Of a stretch of 37,243 nucleotides of DNA, positions 17,171 to 25,745 are shown piece after piece. The stretch spans positions 1 through 37,243 of the forward strand of contig JAQYWI010000036.1 of the NCBI GenBank assembly GCA_030145015.1, in the 5' to 3' direction. The notes beneath the pieces were generated by a model. It was not told the DNA's origin. It worked only from the letters and a program-made list of their open reading frames with translations, and made no database searches. Made by a program: the position numbers and the translations under genes. This DNA comes from Desulfobacterales bacterium. GTDB taxonomy: Bacteria; Desulfobacterota; Desulfobacteria; Desulfobacterales; JAHEIW01. Every line of letters begins with the position of its first letter. Within the stretch, counting starts at the first letter, position 1.

Positions 17171-17210
17171 AACAAAAAGGGGACGCATTTCTGCGATCCC
17201 CTTTTATTTT
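17171..17210. terminator. Bidirectional intrinsic terminator between sat and qmoC
   Basis: AAAAAGGGGACGCA (17174-17187) pairs with TGCGATCCCCTTTT (17191-17204), with one bulged A. The plus strand continues TTTTATTTTTG and the minus strand continues TTTTTGTTTTT. It can stop transcripts from both converging operons. Confidence 0.75.
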
Positions 17211-17250
17211 TGTTCCAGTATCCAGTATTGTATTTAAAAATTTTAATAAC

Positions 17251-17396
17251 AAATTTTTAATTGGAAATGCGCAATTTTTTCGTTGAGCAAGGCCGCACAA
17301 GGGTTTTAGCCTGAGGCGTACTTTAAGTACGGTGAAGGCTAAAACCCGCGGAGAACGCAGCTCAGCGGAAAAAGGGCCTTTTCCAATTAAAAATTT
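17251..17396. repeat. 146-bp nested palindromic element overlapping the qmoC stop
   Basis: The outer arms AAATTTTTAATTGGAAA (17251-17267) and TTTCCAATTAAAAATTT (17380-17396) match over 17 bp without error. The middle arms GGGTTTTAGCCT (17301-17312) and AGGCTAAAACCC (17336-17347) match over 12 bp. The core CGTACTT-T-AAGTACG (17317-17331) matches over 7 bp. Less perfect pairing (GTTGAGC with GCTCAGC) joins them. The right outer arm supplies the last codons and stop of qmoC. Confidence 0.9.
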
Positions 17397-18544
17397 CGGC
17401 CGGCATATTCGTTATACGCCATCGCCACTGTCCGGTACACCAGATGGGCCAGCTTTGAAAATGGCAGATAGGCAAACAAGGCCCACACCAGAATCAGGTG
17501 AACATAGTAAGTGGTAAAAGAAACAGCCGCCCAGCCTGCCAGCCGGGTCAGTTGAGCGCCCATGCCGGTCACACCCAGCCCGAAGGCAAGGTAGATCAGG
17601 TACCAATCAAAGTACCTGGAAGCCTGATCTTTTTTGAAGCTGCGGTTTTTTATCATCAGGCTGGTGCCGACAATAAGGGCGACACCGGCGATGTTTGCCA
17701 GCCATTTGACTGGATTCAACTGGGACCAGGGGCCATGCAACGCTCCGCCGGGAAGCAAGTAGGATCCATACATCACCACAAATAAAATATTGGTCACGAT
17801 AAATAGCCCGATAAAACCATACAACGTCAAAAAGTGGGCTGTCTGACGATCGTTATTTTCAGTACACTCCGAAAACTTGCGGTGCAACAGGATGGTCGGT
17901 ATGACCCGAATAAACGCCATAACGAATCCGATCACTTCGATGTTTTGCTGGGTGGTCTTACCCTCCAGCAGAGCGTTCTGATGAATATCGCCCAGAAACC
18001 GTTTGAGGCTTAGAGCAAAAACAGCCGCCGCAAACATGGCCGCCGGGAGCATCATCATGTCCACCAGCCAGGTCGAGAAAAACTTCCAATGTTTGATGCC
18101 TGCGCTGAGATCCGGTGAAAAATCCAGCAGCCCGGTGACGGTTCCCACAATCAGAAAAAGAACTGCGGGAATCGCCAGCAAAATCGGCAGTTTCTTGGGA
18201 TCTTTCATGGCCCGGGCCAGCACTTTCGGTTGCGCGTAGTCCTCAATCGTATACGCCCGCACGGCCGCCAGGACATCCGCCGGTTTGGCCTCCCGCGGAC
18301 AACGCGTGGAACAATCACCGCAATTGTGGCACAACCAGATGTCTGAATTGCCCACCAGTTTATCTTTCAAGCCCCAGGAGGCCGCTATCATTTCCTTGCG
18401 GGGAAACGGCTTGGTGTCCGGCGAAATCGGGCAGGCCACCGAACAGGTTGCGCATTGATAGCACTTCTTCAGGTCTTCACCCCCCAGTGCACCGACTTGT
18501 TTGATAAAATCTAAATCAGGCTCAATTACATATGTTTCCGCCAT
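17387..18544 (-). CDS. qmoC: Quinone-interacting membrane-bound oxidoreductase subunit C
   Basis: The protein has 385 aa. The N-terminal half is cytoplasmic with two [4Fe-4S] ferredoxin-type clusters, CYQCATCSVACP (28-39) and CHNCGDCSTRCP (72-83), followed by a heme b membrane domain of about six helices from residue 118 on (ILLAIPAVLFLIVGTVTG; WLVDMMMLPAAMFAAAVFAL; GLFIVTNILFVVMYGSYLL; YYVHLILVWALFAYLPF). QmoC takes electrons from menaquinol and passes them through QmoB and QmoA to AprBA. GGAGG lies upstream of the ATG. It is separated from qmoB by 333 nt of repeat-rich sequence, unlike the tight qmoA-qmoB junction. The final codons and TAA lie inside a palindromic element. Confidence 0.97.
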   Translation of the reverse strand: MAETYVIEPDLDFIKQVGALGGEDLKKCYQCATCSVACPISPDTKPFPRKEMIAASWGLKDKLVGNSDIWLCHNCGDCSTRCPREAKPADVLAAVRAYTIEDYAQPKVLARAMKDPKKLPILLAIPAVLFLIVGTVTGLLDFSPDLSAGIKHWKFFSTWLVDMMMLPAAMFAAAVFALSLKRFLGDIHQNALLEGKTTQQNIEVIGFVMAFIRVIPTILLHRKFSECTENNDRQTAHFLTLYGFIGLFIVTNILFVVMYGSYLLPGGALHGPWSQLNPVKWLANIAGVALIVGTSLMIKNRSFKKDQASRYFDWYLIYLAFGLGVTGMGAQLTRLAGWAAVSFTTYYVHLILVWALFAYLPFSKLAHLVYRTVAMAYNEYAGRNF

Positions 18545-18877
18545 ATTTTACCTCCTAAGGCCCCGCCTCAAACAATTTTGTCTTTCATATTGGCAATGTG
18601 AAATGTTGTTTGATCGCATCCCATTGATCCAATTTTTAATGAGAGACGGGGAAATTCGAAATTCGAAACTCGAAACTCGAAACAAATTCAAATGTTTGAA
18701 ATACCAATAACCAAAACAGAAAACCGATTCCCAAGATCGTGGTTAAATTTTGAACATTCGAATTTTGATATTGTTTCGGATTTCGCATTTCGTGCTTCGG
18801 ATTTGAATTAATGATTGCTTCGTTTCAGTAATATGTTCAGTTGCCCAAGCCAAGTATTTAAAGATTAAAACCCTGTG
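18545..18877. repeat. qmoB-qmoC spacer filled with GAAACTCGAAACAAATTC-type repeat
   Basis: From about 18655 the spacer carries GAAACTCGAAACTCGAAACA words. These are mirrored by GATATTGTTTCGGATTTC and ATTTCGTGCTTCGGATTT (18767-18804), and the latter 38 nt recur with only two changes at 30145-30182. I see no terminator and no clear promoter in it. Confidence 0.7.
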
Positions 18878-21214
18878 TTAGAATCCCTTGAAGGGGTTCG
18901 GACCCATTTCCTCAACGCTGGCAACAAAATCGTCGATAATCTGCGGAAGTTTATCATATTCATCGATGGCCACCTGGAATTGCTGCACGCGTTCTTCTTC
19001 AAGGGCCAGACTCGACAGGGCATCACCAATCTTTTTCATTCGGATGTCGGCCAGTTCGCTGCCTTTGACGAAGTGACACTGGTAATCGTCACCGTGTTTG
19101 CAGCCGAGCAGGAACACACCGTCCATGCCCTGGGCCAGAGCATCCTTGATCCAGATGACATTAACCGACCCCAGGCACCTGACCGGGATGAGGCGCACTT
19201 CCGCCGAATAGGCCAGCCGGTTGAGGGCTGCAATATCCAGAGCCGGCAAGGCATCATTTTCGCAAACCAACCCGAGGATCCGCAGCGGCGGCTCCTCATA
19301 ATCGTCTTCGGAAGGCACACCGACCGCTTTGACCATCGATCCGATACTGTCAATGCTGTAATCGACAAAGTTGATGATGCGCTCCGGGCAGCACCCCATA
19401 CAGGTGCCGCAACGGCGGCAGCGGGCCGGATTCGGCTTGGGCGTACCTTTTTCATCATCATCTATGGCGCCGAAGGGACATTCTTCCGTGCAGCGTTTGC
19501 ACTGGGTGCAGCGCTGAAAGAAAAAGTCGGGAAAGGTCATATCGCCGGATCGTGGATGTACCGAAACACCGCGGCTAACCGACTCCAGACATTGAATCGC
19601 TTTTAAGGCCGCGCCACTGGCATCCTCCATCGTCTCTTCCACGGTCATGCTGCGGCGGATGGCACCGGCGGCATATATGCCGGTTCGCTGGGTTTCATAG
19701 GGAAAACAGATGAAATTCGAATCGGCATAGTCATCAAAAAGCGCATTATCGCGAAATCCCGGACCCTGCCGGTAGGCCAGGTTAACGACCGGATCATCTG
19801 CGGTCACCGGAACCATACCGGTTGCCAACACAACCAAATCCGCTTTAACCTGAACCTTTTCTCCCAGAAGGGTGTTGTCGGCCTCCACAATCAGGCCATC
19901 CCCGTTTTTAGAAACGCTGCTGACCTCCCCTTTGGTTAGGAAGATGCCGGGATCCTGCTGGATGCTCTTATAAAAGTTTTCGGTCAAACCGACCGTACGC
20001 ATGTGCTGGTAAAAAACAAACGCTTTGGCGTCGGCATAGTCCTCCCTGACATACTTGGCCTGCTTGAGAGCCACCAGGCTGGTCACCGCGCCGGTATAGC
20101 TGAAATCCTTGTCATCCCCCTGGCCGGGACTCTGGATGAAAACAACGGATTTGGCTTCTTTGCCGTCTGAGGGCCGTATGATTTTACCGGCAGCGGCAAT
20201 CTCTTCAAACTGATGATTGGTGACCACATCGGCCATGGTGCCAAAGCCCAGGTGGGCAAATTCGCCTTCTTCAGGCTGATAGGGTCGCCATCCGGCTGCC
20301 AGAATTATGGCACCGAATTTTTCACCATCAGGATCCAGAGTCAAAATGTCCTGTTTGCCCTTGTTATATTCCATAAAGGCTTCATGCAGTTTTTCGGCAT
20401 CCAACTCCTTGCCCTTGTCATCGACCTTCATTTCATCCGGCAGGGGAAACGGGACATCGAATTCTGTTTTTTCGCCGGGCTTTTTAAGGGTCACGATAAA
20501 ATCACCCGGTTCCCCGGCAATACGCGCAACCACTGTCTCGGTTTTCACCGTAATGCTGGAATAATTTTCGAGTTCATTTATTTTAGATTCGATTGCCGGT
20601 GGGATTAAATCCTCGTAAGGGAACGTCCCCGGAAGCTGTTTGCGCCACTTTTTGGCATTGCCGCCCAGTGAAGCTTCTTTTTCGACGATGGTCACCCCGT
20701 AGCCGGTCTTGGCCGCATCGATGGCTGCCGATATCCCGCTCATACCACCGCCGATAACCAGGATCTTTTTGTTCAGCGTTTCAAGCAGATAAGGCTCAGG
20801 CAGATCGACTTTTTTGACCCGTGCCATGCCCATTTTTAAATAATCTTCAGCCATCATCTGAACATGGTCGATAAAGGTTTCATCGTCTTTTTGTTCTTCG
20901 GTGGGAGCCGGATACGTTGACCGGGGATGCGTCCAGATTACCCCTTCCCTTAAGTTCACCCGATCGACCATACAGCCGTCAAAACGGAAGACATCATAAA
21001 GGACGCGGCGTGAACAGGCCGCAATTACCAGCGTGTTAACGCCCTCATCGGTAATATCTTTATTGAGGAGTTCAACGCCCTCTTTACCGCAAAGAATCGA
21101 GCAGGTTTTGACCGCAAGCCCTTCCTCTTTGGCAACATCGCCTAATTTTTCGATGTCGACGGCTTCTCCGATCCCACAACCTTCGCAGATATACACACCA
21201 TATTTTTTATCCAT
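18878..21214 (-). CDS. qmoB: Quinone-interacting membrane-bound oxidoreductase subunit B
   Basis: The protein has 778 aa, the long HdrA-like subunit. In order it has an N-terminal Cys-containing region (CEGCGIGEAVDIEKL), an FAD-binding Rossmann motif (KILVIGGGMSGISAAIDAAK, near 150), a second part of the disulfide-reductase fold (LVVLATGMVPVTADDP), and two [4Fe-4S] motifs (CTQCKRCTEECP and CRRCGTCMGCCP, about residues 565-615). A C-terminal MvhD-type domain (VRCLGSVNVIWIKDALAQG, VFLLGCKHGDDYQCH) completes the protein. It links QmoC to QmoA and may allow flavin-based electron bifurcation or confurcation, as proposed for the family. GGAGG precedes the ATG; the gap to qmoA is 10 nt. Confidence 0.97.
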   Translation of the reverse strand: MDKKYGVYICEGCGIGEAVDIEKLGDVAKEEGLAVKTCSILCGKEGVELLNKDITDEGVNTLVIAACSRRVLYDVFRFDGCMVDRVNLREGVIWTHPRSTYPAPTEEQKDDETFIDHVQMMAEDYLKMGMARVKKVDLPEPYLLETLNKKILVIGGGMSGISAAIDAAKTGYGVTIVEKEASLGGNAKKWRKQLPGTFPYEDLIPPAIESKINELENYSSITVKTETVVARIAGEPGDFIVTLKKPGEKTEFDVPFPLPDEMKVDDKGKELDAEKLHEAFMEYNKGKQDILTLDPDGEKFGAIILAAGWRPYQPEEGEFAHLGFGTMADVVTNHQFEEIAAAGKIIRPSDGKEAKSVVFIQSPGQGDDKDFSYTGAVTSLVALKQAKYVREDYADAKAFVFYQHMRTVGLTENFYKSIQQDPGIFLTKGEVSSVSKNGDGLIVEADNTLLGEKVQVKADLVVLATGMVPVTADDPVVNLAYRQGPGFRDNALFDDYADSNFICFPYETQRTGIYAAGAIRRSMTVEETMEDASGAALKAIQCLESVSRGVSVHPRSGDMTFPDFFFQRCTQCKRCTEECPFGAIDDDEKGTPKPNPARCRRCGTCMGCCPERIINFVDYSIDSIGSMVKAVGVPSEDDYEEPPLRILGLVCENDALPALDIAALNRLAYSAEVRLIPVRCLGSVNVIWIKDALAQGMDGVFLLGCKHGDDYQCHFVKGSELADIRMKKIGDALSSLALEEERVQQFQVAIDEYDKLPQIIDDFVASVEEMGPNPFKGF

Positions 21215-21224
21215 TAGTATCCTC

Positions 21225-22502
21225 CTACCTGCTCACCAAGGTTTGAATCGCCTTAAGGGCCATCCCGGTAGCATTTTGATTCGATGAGATCACATCAGCC
21301 GGTTTATTGGCGCATCCGGCAGCAAACATCCCGCCTTTTTCAAAGTCGTTGATGATAAATCCGTCAGGATTGTATTGTAAATCCGCCGGAAGTTTGCCGG
21401 CAGCCGCCGTGGGCTGCATGCCGGTTGCCAGAACAACCATCTCTACTTCCTGATGGACTTTTTCACCCGTCACGGCATTTTCGGCAACAACGGTGACATG
21501 ATTCGTGCTCGCATCCTCACTCACTTCGGCCACTTTGCCTTTAATCAGAAAGATGTTTTCATCCTCTTTGATCGTTTGATAGAACCGCTCATAGCGGTAA
21601 CCCGGTGCCCGGAGGTCAATGTAAAAAATGTAAATCTTGGCATCGGGATAGCGCTCGCGAACGTAGGTGGCCTGCTTTAAAGACGCCATGCAGCATATGT
21701 AGGAGCAATACGGCAGGTGATTTTCATCGCGGGAACCGGCACACTGGACAAAAGCCACACTTTGGGGCTCTTTGTTATCCGAGGGGCGCAGAATTTTGCC
21801 CCGGGTAGGTCCATTGGGAGATGCCAGGCGCTCCATCATCATGTTGGTGACGATATTCGGATACTCCCCAAAACCCAGATTATCGATCTTGGCGGCATCA
21901 TAGGGCTGCCAGCCGGTAGACCACACAATGGCGCCCACGTTTAAATTCAGAGTTTTGGCTTCCATTTCAAGATCAACCGCATCGTACTTACAGGCTTCCC
22001 TGGCCCGGGTGGCATCCGCAGTGCCGATAATCTCCGGCGCAATCACGTAGCGGGCCGGAAATGCCATTTCAAACGGCAAATAAGCCCCCTTGATGTTTTG
22101 CATCCCGAAATCATATTCGCTGGCAATTTCAGCCTGACAGGCTGCGCCACAATCTCCGCAGCAGGTACAATTCTCATTGACGAATCTGGGGTTAACCTTA
22201 ATCGCCACATCATAGTTGCCCGCATCGCCGGCAACCGATTCCACCTCTGACAAAGTCAGGATCTTGATCCTGGGATTGTCTTTTATCCGTCTGAAGTTGA
22301 TTTCCAGGCCACAAGTCGGAGGGCACAACTTGGGAAAATATTGATTCAGCTGTGCGACCCTTCCGCCCAGATACGGATTTTTTTCGATCAGAAAGACCTC
22401 GTACCCCACTTCGGCAGCCTCAATCGCCGTGGTCAGACCGCTGATCCCGCCGCCAACGACTAAAATGCTTCCGCTTGCAGGGGCTGCTTTTTCTTCAGTC
22501 AT
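21225..22502 (-). CDS. qmoA: Quinone-interacting membrane-bound oxidoreductase subunit A
   Basis: The protein has 425 aa, the short HdrA-like flavoprotein. FAD binding is shown by ILVVGGGISGLTTAIEAAEV at residues about 14-33 and VVLATGMQPTAAAG near 375. Cysteine motifs include CPPTCGLEINF and CTCCGDCGAACQAE, and CSYICCMASLKQATYV follows the AFVQCAGSRDE segment shared by HdrA relatives. QmoA is thought to pass electrons to AprB. The ribosome binding site is GGAGG. It is preceded by aprA with a hairpin and U-tract in the gap, which could set the ratio of AprBA to Qmo. Confidence 0.97.
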   Translation of the reverse strand: MTEEKAAPASGSILVVGGGISGLTTAIEAAEVGYEVFLIEKNPYLGGRVAQLNQYFPKLCPPTCGLEINFRRIKDNPRIKILTLSEVESVAGDAGNYDVAIKVNPRFVNENCTCCGDCGAACQAEIASEYDFGMQNIKGAYLPFEMAFPARYVIAPEIIGTADATRAREACKYDAVDLEMEAKTLNLNVGAIVWSTGWQPYDAAKIDNLGFGEYPNIVTNMMMERLASPNGPTRGKILRPSDNKEPQSVAFVQCAGSRDENHLPYCSYICCMASLKQATYVRERYPDAKIYIFYIDLRAPGYRYERFYQTIKEDENIFLIKGKVAEVSEDASTNHVTVVAENAVTGEKVHQEVEMVVLATGMQPTAAAGKLPADLQYNPDGFIINDFEKGGMFAAGCANKPADVISSNQNATGMALKAIQTLVSR

Positions 22503-22531
22503 ATCATCCCTCCGTACTTATTCAAATTAAT

Positions 22532-22564
22532 AAAAACCTCCAGGTGTCAAGCGACACCTGGAGG
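22532..22564 (-). terminator. Hairpin and U-tract between aprA and qmoA (attenuator)
   Basis: CCTCCAGGTGTC (22537-22548) and GACACCTGGAGG (22553-22564) make a perfect 12-bp stem with an AAGC loop. On the minus strand it is followed by TTTTTATTAA. It lies 38 nt after the aprA stop and about 35 nt before qmoA, so partial termination would make more AprBA than Qmo. No promoter for qmoA is obvious in the remaining gap. Confidence 0.85.
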
Positions 22565-22602
22565 CTGTATTTCATCGACACTGTATCATGGTCGACCTTT
22601 GG

Positions 22603-24582
22603 TTAATCCTTGAATAATTTAATGTAGTCTTTCTTGAAGATATCCCACTTCTGCTCTTTCGGATCGTATTTGGAGTTAACAAAGCAGAACCAGTTCTCAT
22701 CATCCGTTCCCGGATAATCGGCCTGATAGTAGAAACCGGGATAGCGGGTTTCTTTGCGGTACTGGATGTGGCGCAGATGCGATTCCAGCGTCCAGATGCG
22801 GTGCTGAATCTCCCAGGCGCGCATCAGTTCGTGCAGATCACCGGCCGCCAGCTTTTCGTTATCTTCCCGCATCGTTTCCAGCATGTCCATAATCATTTCC
22901 AGATTCTTGCTGGTGGTCTGGTAGAAGGTGGCCGTTCCGGCACCGTATTCATGGGCGGCCTTCATCATCCGGTACATCATGCCGTTGGGCTTAATGTAGT
23001 TGGGATTAATGTCATCGGCCGTGGTGTATTCGCAATGATCCAGATAGGTACGCACCGGTTTGTACACGATATCAACCAGTTCCGCGGTGCTCTGGGCGAG
23101 TGCCGGGGAATAGTCGGCGTGGTCTTTTGCATAACGGGCCATCTGTTTGACAGCCATGCGTCCTTCGGCGTGCGAGCCGGAAGAAAACTTATGGCCGGAG
23201 CAACCCACACCGTCACCGGCAGTAAACAGGCCGTTAACCGTGGTCATACGGTTGTAAACCTTACCGTTGTCGGCCTTGATCTTATAGGCATCCGGCACCC
23301 AATCCAAATCCGGACCGGAGCACCAGAAACCACAGCAGCCGGAGTGCGATCCGAGCAAATACGGTTCGGTCGGCATAACCTCGGAATTTTTCTTTTCAGG
23401 CTCGGTGTTGGTGGCGCACCACAGGTTGGCCTGTCCGCAGGTCATATCCAGAAAGTCTTCCCAGGCTTCGGACTCAAGGTGCTTGAGTTCCTTCTTGTCC
23501 ATGGTCTTGCCGAGCTCGGCCAGAGCGGAAACCGTATCCATCATAATGGGTCCGCGGCCTTCTTTCATCTCAAAGAGCATCAGATGGTTCCGCAGACAGG
23601 TCGGTGTGACGGCAGCGGTTCCGTATGGTGCATATTTTTCCAGCTCGGCTTTGGCGGCATCACTACCGGCAAAATTCTCACCCAGACCGTTAAGGGTCTT
23701 GGCTTTGAACAGCAGGAACCAGGCACCCACCGGACCATAACCGTCTTTAAAACGGGCCGGGGTGAAGCGGTTTTCCATCATGGACAGCTCGGCACCGACT
23801 TTCATGCACAGGGTATAGGTGGAACCGGAGTTCCATACCGGATACCAGGCACGGCCTTTGCCCTCACCGACGCTGCGGGGCTGGTATATATTGACGGCTC
23901 CACCGCAGGCGACCAGCATGGACTTGCACTTGATGATGTAAACTTTGTTTTCACGAACCGAAAACCCGACCGCACCGGCAATCTGGTTTTCGTTGTTGGC
24001 ATCCAGCAGCAATTCGACGATGAAAACCCTTTCGAGAACATTTTCTTCACCGATGGCAAGTTTGGCAGCTTCGGCAACGATCCGTTTGTAAGATTCGCCG
24101 TTAATCATGATCTGCCATTTGCCCGTGCGCACCGGTGAGGCACCCCCTTTGAGAGTCCCCATTGTCTGGCCTTTTTTACCATCCAGGTTTTTGCCGTCAG
24201 CGCTTTGCTTCCAGACCGGCAGGCCCCATTCTTCAAACAGATGGACGGAATCATCCACGTGGCAACCCAGATCGAAAATCAGATCTTCGCGCACAATGCC
24301 CATCAGGTCGTTGCGGACCATGCGCACATAGTCTTCAGGGGTGTTGTCACCAATATAAGTGTTAATTGCAGAAAGGCCCTGAGCGACCGCACCGCTTCTT
24401 TCCAAGGCCGCCTTGTCCACCATCAGAACACTCTGGTCATCAGACATCCATTTTTTGACCTCAAAGGCAGCGCCGCAGGCGGCCATACCACCGCCGACGA
24501 TTAGAATATCAACTTCCCGCTCCTCGACTTCCGGGTCCCTTACAGCTTTGAGTTCCCCAGTTGGTTTATTCGGTAATGCCAT
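22603..24582 (-). CDS. aprA: Adenylylsulfate (APS) reductase, alpha subunit
   Basis: The protein has 659 aa, as expected for dissimilatory AprA of sulfate reducers. It binds FAD and reduces APS to sulfite and AMP in the cytoplasm. The FAD dinucleotide motif is ILIVGGGMAACGAAFEVKKW (about residues 25-44), with GAVAQGLSAINTYIG, MLVACGGAVNIYQP and the C-terminal-side GLFTAGDGVGCSGHKFSSGS typical of the fumarate reductase/AprA fold. The substrate region includes MMENRFTPARFKDGYGPVG. AAGGAGG lies just before the ATG. The gene follows aprB after 68 nt and precedes the attenuator-like hairpin. A long open frame on the opposite strand (22768-24138) is a shadow of its codon usage. Confidence 0.98.
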   Translation of the reverse strand: MALPNKPTGELKAVRDPEVEEREVDILIVGGGMAACGAAFEVKKWMSDDQSVLMVDKAALERSGAVAQGLSAINTYIGDNTPEDYVRMVRNDLMGIVREDLIFDLGCHVDDSVHLFEEWGLPVWKQSADGKNLDGKKGQTMGTLKGGASPVRTGKWQIMINGESYKRIVAEAAKLAIGEENVLERVFIVELLLDANNENQIAGAVGFSVRENKVYIIKCKSMLVACGGAVNIYQPRSVGEGKGRAWYPVWNSGSTYTLCMKVGAELSMMENRFTPARFKDGYGPVGAWFLLFKAKTLNGLGENFAGSDAAKAELEKYAPYGTAAVTPTCLRNHLMLFEMKEGRGPIMMDTVSALAELGKTMDKKELKHLESEAWEDFLDMTCGQANLWCATNTEPEKKNSEVMPTEPYLLGSHSGCCGFWCSGPDLDWVPDAYKIKADNGKVYNRMTTVNGLFTAGDGVGCSGHKFSSGSHAEGRMAVKQMARYAKDHADYSPALAQSTAELVDIVYKPVRTYLDHCEYTTADDINPNYIKPNGMMYRMMKAAHEYGAGTATFYQTTSKNLEMIMDMLETMREDNEKLAAGDLHELMRAWEIQHRIWTLESHLRHIQYRKETRYPGFYYQADYPGTDDENWFCFVNSKYDPKEQKWDIFKKDYIKLFKD

Positions 24583-24650
24583 ATTACATCCTCCTTAAAT
24601 CACAATTTCTAAGTAGATTGTTATCATAATTGATTTCCAACACGTCATGT

Positions 24651-25094
24651 TTAAACCAATTCTCCGTCAGCAGGTTGACCATACGCTTTGCCGTCGGCTT
24701 CTTCGGTTGACAGAAGCTGGCTATCCAGATCATTACCTTTCAGATCCAGATACGCATTGGCCTGTCCTTCGGGTGTGGTCCGGATGGGGAACTTAAAGCG
24801 TTTGATGACCCCGTTGCGGAACTTGCAGGTCCACATGACATCTTCGGTACCCAGCATCGGCATCACGCTGCTTCCCAGGGGAACAAAGTCCGCATAACCT
24901 CTCACCTCGATGGCCTGGGTCGGGCAGATTTTAACGCAAGAGAAACATTCCCAGCACTGATCCGGCTCCTGATTGTAGGCCTTCATCTCGTTGGGTTCGA
25001 GAACCATCAGGTCGTTGGGACAAATATACATACAAGCAGTTTTGTCCCCGCCTTTGCAACCATCGCATTTTTCAGATATTACAAAACTTGGCAT
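24651..25094 (-). CDS. aprB: Adenylylsulfate (APS) reductase, beta subunit
   Basis: The protein has 147 aa. Two [4Fe-4S] clusters are set by CDGCKGGDKTACMYICP (10-26) and CWECFSCVKICP (47-58). The longer loop in the first motif is typical of AprB. The segment after residue 60 (YADFVPLGSSVMPMLGTEDV) is the beta-sheet part, and the C-terminal tail (from about 115) wraps around AprA in the family. AprB passes electrons from Qmo to the FAD of AprA. It is the first gene of the operon, with TTTAGGAGG 8-9 nt before the ATG and a promoter about 220 nt upstream. Confidence 0.98.
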   Translation of the reverse strand: MPSFVISEKCDGCKGGDKTACMYICPNDLMVLEPNEMKAYNQEPDQCWECFSCVKICPTQAIEVRGYADFVPLGSSVMPMLGTEDVMWTCKFRNGVIKRFKFPIRTTPEGQANAYLDLKGNDLDSQLLSTEEADGKAYGQPADGELV

Positions 25095-25215
25095 TTATTA
25101 TACCTCCTAAAATTTAGTAGATTTTTGTGGCTCCTCTAAAGTTTTTAAAAAATTTAAACGTTTGCACCTCCCTTCATATTATTGGATTTCTATTTCTGGG
25201 GTTATTTATCGATTT

Positions 25216-25271
25216 AACCGGAACCCACCGGTTGACATGCAGATTGAGTAATGATTTTAATTACTTGCAAT
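25216..25271. promoter_or_regulatory. Inverted repeats in the aprB leader (possible operators)
   Basis: AACCGG-AACCCA-CCGGTT (25216-25233) is a 6-bp dyad, and ATTGAGTAAT-GATTTTA-ATTACT with a following TG and CAAT (243-271 within 25243-25271) is a second one. Both lie downstream of the predicted aprB start site, in the 5' untranslated region. They could bind a repressor or fold in the RNA. Neither matches a binding site I know well, so the assignment is tentative. Confidence 0.35.
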
Positions 25272-25320
25272 AATAAATATTTCCTATTAAATCAGCCAGA
25301 TACGTTTAGACAAAGAGGCG

Positions 25321-25349
25321 AGTTTATCATTCGACATTTGACTTGTCAA
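25321..25349 (-). promoter_or_regulatory. Promoter of the aprBA-qmoABC operon
   Basis: On the minus strand TTGACA (25349-25344) is followed after exactly 17 nt by TAAACT (25326-25321), matching the -35 at six of six and the -10 at four of six positions. The start would be near 25314, giving a leader of about 220 nt before aprB. A perfect -35 and optimal spacing fit a highly expressed operon. Confidence 0.7.
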
Positions 25350-25523
25350 GGATTTTTGAGCCTGCAAAAATCAAAATTTCAGATAGTTATGCGGTCGTGC
25401 GGGTAACTTCTATCAGCGGTATTGAGATCTGAAAAACGGCACCATATATTGTATCCGGACCCCAAAATCCGTGAAAAAATCCTAAATTAAAAATTTATTT
25501 ATCGCATCAAAAAAATCTGATAC

Positions 25524-25720
25524 AGGAGTCAAAGGTTCAGGGGTCAAAAAACAGAGGTTAGATGACAGATACCAGAAACCCATCAATTTTCCTTATTTTA
25601 AATATCGAATATCGAACACGGAATTTCGAATGATGAAGTTTTTATTTCCTTCGACATTCAACATTCGATATTCTGCGGTTCTCTGTCCCCTGATGCCTGA
25701 CACCTGAACACTGAAACCTA
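25524..25720. repeat. Nested palindromic spacer upstream of the first YkgJ gene
   Basis: The outer arms are AGGAGTCAAAGGTTCAGG and on (from 25525) and the mirrored CTGATGCCTGACACCTGAAC and on (25690-25719). The inner arms are AATATCGAATATCGAA (25601-25616) and CATTCAACATTCGATATT (25654-25671). It contains the 23-nt block also found at 9076-9098 and the 22-nt block also found at 16989-17010. It ends a few nt before the first candidate start codon. Confidence 0.75.
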
Positions 25721-25745
25721 AAAGTTCTTGGAGCATCAGATACTA

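Noticed and set aside
18875..19606. 243-codon plus-strand open frame over qmoB
   Set aside because: It is a shadow of qmoB, which is intact and has all expected cofactor motifs.
22768..24138. 456-codon open frame antisense to aprA
   Set aside because: It lies wholly inside aprA, has no recognisable domain and reflects the codon bias of the opposite strand; aprA itself is certain.
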